From Protopterus annectens (taxonomy: Eukaryota > Chordata > Ceratodontiformes > Protopteridae), in NCBI RefSeq assembly GCF_019279795.1, contig NC_056731.1:860018999-860082998 (forward strand): DNA of 64,000 nucleotides, written 5' to 3'. Both the position numbers and the translations under genes were made by a program. Each line of letters opens with the position of its first letter. Position 1 is the first letter of the stretch. The notes under the pieces were generated by a model. It did no database searches. It was given only the letters and a program-made list of their open reading frames with translations, and was not told the origin of the DNA. Shown piece after piece: positions 61,161 to 64,000 of this stretch.

Positions 61161-61479
61161 AGACCAAATACCAAAAAGGAACACTAGAGAGATTGCCTCA
61201 ATGCTACCTGTGCACTGTTTCAAAAGTAAAATGACCACAAGCTCACACAGCAAATTGTTTAATGTCTAACCATCTAAGAATTTAGGGCTTTCGTCCTTTA
61301 CATACAAATCAATTCTGGATTTCTTCAGAGTTCATTTTTATCATCACATATCATTTCCTTTTATGTCAGTGGATCGTATTTGTTCAACATATTTGGCTGA
61401 CACTGGCAATGTGTTAAAAAAAGTGTTTTTATTCCACCCCAATGAATGGACCTTGTAGTATGAATGTATGTGTGAAGAT

Positions 61480-62710
61480 GGTTTCAATAAGGTACTGAGT
61501 TCTTGTAAAGCCAAAGATTGGTAACCTCTCACATGGTGAGAAGAGTGCTTTAAATGCTTTGGCAAAAAACAAGACAATGAGGGTGATGATACCCAGCAAG
61601 TGGGGTGGAATGGTTATAATGAATTATTGTGTTTATGCTGGGAAGATGATGAACATTTTGCATGATGTGGACACATACAGATGTGTTTCGAGGAATTAAG
61701 TTTTGTTGGCTTACCACAAGCTGGATTTAATGTTGAGTGGCATGTTGGCTCAAGGGACTATCAGCAAAAAGGTGCATCAGTAATTAAAGGTAGATACTTT
61801 GACAAGTCCATCAGTATTTGGAATTCCGAAAGCACACAAAAAACAATTAGATCCCCCATTAAGGCCAATAGTGGCAGCTAAGGGGTCAAAATGGAAAGCT
61901 TAGCAGCTTTTGTGGATTACCACTGTAAGTAGTTGGTTAAGAATTAGCCTCAAATATTAAGGGATTTGTGGCACTTTTTGGAACTGTTAAAGGACACTAG
62001 TTGTGGTGCCGACACTATTTTAGAGACCATTGATGTAATTAACCTATTTTTTGTAATACCTCATGAGATGGGACTAGAATATTTTTTGGGCTGTCTAATT
62101 AGAGACAGCCATTTGGGGGCTGTGGATTTATGTGCGATTATGTAGTGTATTGAATTGCTGTTGACAAGCAGTTATGTATATTTCAAAGGTGAGTTTTTTC
62201 AGCAATGGGGCAAAATACACCCTGCATATGCAAATCTAGTCTTGGCAGAATGGGAATGTCGTTGCTTTGGTGACTGTTTTTTAAGAATAAAATGCTCAGA
62301 TATCTTAGGTTTTTGGATGACATATTTGTGGTATGGAATGGGGACATTGGTTCCTAGTCTACCTTGCTACTTGCACTTCATGTGGGAAAGACCACAAGAA
62401 AGCTGAAGGATAGAATTTACGAGCACGTGTATGACATCAAAAAAACGCAGGGAGACTAATGCCCTATATAAACACTCTTTAAAGTGCACACCTTTTAACA
62501 AATTTATTTTCTTTGTCATTGATAGGGTGGAACAAAGTGAAAGAGGAGGTGACTTTGAAAACTTACTGGAGTTTAAAGGATTAATGTAGCAAATTAGGCT
62601 AAATGCAATAAAATTGCCAAGCTTAAAAGATCACATTTCCATCATGAGTTTTTAAAGATGAGGGAGAGAAATATTTAAGTTAACAACAGTCACACCCGAA
62701 ATGTTGAATT
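61480..62710 (+). pseudogene. Penelope-like element: reverse transcriptase and GIY-YIG endonuclease
   Basis: Plus-strand Penelope-like retroelement in shifting frames. N-terminal reverse transcriptase blocks: SALNALAKNK (61543 on), GGMVIMNY, NILHDVDTY, then PSVFGIPKAHKKQLDPPLRP (about 61810-61870), VAAKGS, AAFVDYHCK, and VINLFFVIPHEMGLEYFL. Next come TSSYVYFKGEFFQQ and PAYANLVLAEWE. The catalytic aspartates are visible as RFLDDIFVVWNGD (LDD at 62313-62321) in another frame. About 55 bases later, with the usual linker missing, HVGKTTRKLKDRIYEH begins at 62379, the conserved part of the GIY-YIG endonuclease, followed by ALYKHSLKCTPF. A CACCCGAAATGTTG tail at 62693 resembles half of a hammerhead. 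Stops and frameshifts make it inactive. Confidence 0.85.
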
Positions 62711-62904
62711 AATCTGTAGTTTTTTTGTATTTATTGCTTATATGATTGTTTTGATATGAAAGCAATAGTAACTTTTTTAAAGTACAGTTTTGTAAGGAAT
62801 TAATCATTTTTACAGTGCAAATGATTTTTTGAATACCATGACTACATCATGTCCTCTTGCCTCTGAGTTGGTCCTGCGACCAGGCTGCTTGTCTTGCTTC
62901 CCGC
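62711..62904. other. No gene seen
   Basis: AT-rich sequence between the Penelope-like element and the tandem repeat. Confidence 0.4.
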
Positions 62905-63503
62905 TTACTCCCTCGGGTGCTACTTCTACCTGCTTTTTGTACAGGAATTCCCTCCTATCTGAGTGAAGACATCCTTGGATAAGCTGCTCCCAGGCTCATT
63001 CAACTCCAGCTTGACTAAAGGGCTTAGTTTCCCTCCTACGAAGGAACATCAGTCTTGCTCCCTCGGGTGCTACCTCTACCTGCTTTATGTACAGGAATTC
63101 CCTCCCATCTGAGTGAAGACATCCTTGGATAAGCTGTTCCCAGGCTCATTCAACTCCAACTTGACTAAAGGGCTTAGTTTCTCTCCTACGAAGGAACATC
63201 AGTCTTGCTTCCTCAGGTGCTACCTCTACATGCTTTTTGTACAGGAATTCCCTCCCATCTGAGTGAAGACATCCTTGGATAAGCTACTCCCAGGCTCATT
63301 CAACTCCAACTTGACTAAAGGGCTTAGTTTCCCTCCTACGAAGGAACATCAGTCTTGCTCCCTCAGGTGCTACCTCTGCCTGCTTTTTGTACAGGAATTC
63401 CTTCCCATCTGAGTGAAGACATCCTTGGATAAGCTGTTCCCAGGCACATTCAACTCCAACTTGACTAAAGGGCTTAGTTTCCCTCCTATGAAGGAACATC
63501 AGT
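62905..63503. repeat. Four-copy 150-bp tandem repeat
   Basis: Units share ACAGGAATTCCCTCC at 62941, 63091 and 63241 (and with one change at 63391), an exact 150-base period. Units are over 95 percent alike by eye. Each holds GTGAAGACATCCTTGGATAA and GGGCTTAGTTT. Open minus-strand frames across it are a by-product of a period divisible by three. Confidence 0.93.
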
Positions 63504-64000
63504 GTATGTAGCTATATTGAACATTGCTGTTGGCAATTTATAATCTTGCCCAACATTCTACCCACTGCCTCCCCTCCCAGGTTTACATGTACTCCATGAC
63601 CACTTCCTTGTAAACTTCTTAGATTAGTTTAGACATAGCTGTGAAATTCCTTTTAATTTAGGGTACCACCTTACTCCTTCACCACTACATGGCAGCATAC
63701 ACCCTGGAAAGTTCTGCAAAACACCTTTACACAGCCTTACAAAGTATACACTGTTCACTTTTCCCTCTGTCCCTCACTTGAGTGTCTGTGGAATTAACTT
63801 TCACTTCTCTAGGCTTGATCTGATGAACTAAAGTATTCTTTAACATTTTTCCCTAATCCAGTCACTACAAAGATATAACCCTCTCCCTGCCTTTACCTGT
63901 ATTCCAGCTTCTGTTCACTGATTGTTTTCTCTGGGCCATCTCTTCTCTCAGCTCTACCCGCTCCGTTCGCCCTGTGGGCTCACTCCGCTCCCCTAACCCT
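63504..64000. other. No gene recognised
   Basis: Pyrimidine-rich plus strand. The final 40 bases (CACTCCGCTCCCCTAACCCT) resemble the inverse of 1275-1310 at the other window end, so a LINE 5' end may start here in the plus direction. Confidence 0.3.

Overview
This is a repeat-dense stretch of a large vertebrate nuclear genome. The evidence is the mixture of element types: LINEs of the CR1/L2 group, an RTE/BovB-like LINE, a DIRS tyrosine-recombinase retrotransposon, a Penelope-like element, tRNA-derived SINEs of the kind common in fishes, several TIR elements, and very long TA, GT and ATT microsatellites. No bacterial, organellar or viral gene set is present. The mix fits a fish, lungfish or amphibian with an expanded genome; I cannot choose the species from the sequence alone.

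Layout. 1-5.2 kb holds the 5' half of a minus-strand LINE with an APE endonuclease, a perfect 61-bp inverted repeat, a tRNA SINE and two LINE 3' ends. 5.96-19.5 kb is one nested complex. A minus-strand RTE/BovB-like LINE is split in two places. The first insertion is a plus-strand DIRS element (6.34-13.19 kb), which itself carries a minus-strand LINE 3' end. The second is a TIR element (13.98-18.78 kb), which carries a plus-strand LINE, which carries a solo LTR with an exact 5-bp target duplication. 20.6-21.4 kb is CA and TA microsatellite. 23.5-26.5 kb is a nearly full-length but frameshifted LINE whose 3' tail is shared by the SINE at 2.2 kb. 26.5-29.2 kb is the longest stretch that looks unique, with a possible regulatory motif cluster near 27.65 kb. 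29.2-34.4 kb has a SINE, decayed gag-like sequence and a chain of TIR elements separated by TA arrays. 35-40 kb contains a hammerhead-like motif, a 1.16-kb foldback insertion with a 15-bp target duplication, and the one small open reading frame that looks like a possible host gene (39.5 kb). 42-46.4 kb has further TIR elements bordered by TA arrays. 49.4-51.2 kb is tandemly repeated. 53-58.9 kb carries SINEs, a CR1-like LINE 3' half and another hammerhead-like motif. 59.4-62.7 kb carries gag-like remnants, an orphan LINE C-terminus and a Penelope-like element. 62.9-63.5 kb is a four-copy 150-bp tandem repeat.

Functionally almost everything seen is transposon sequence in decay: frameshifts and stops break nearly all frames, so most coding entries are pseudogenes. 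No tRNA, rRNA or CRISPR was found. The nested order of insertions gives a relative history of which element families were active.
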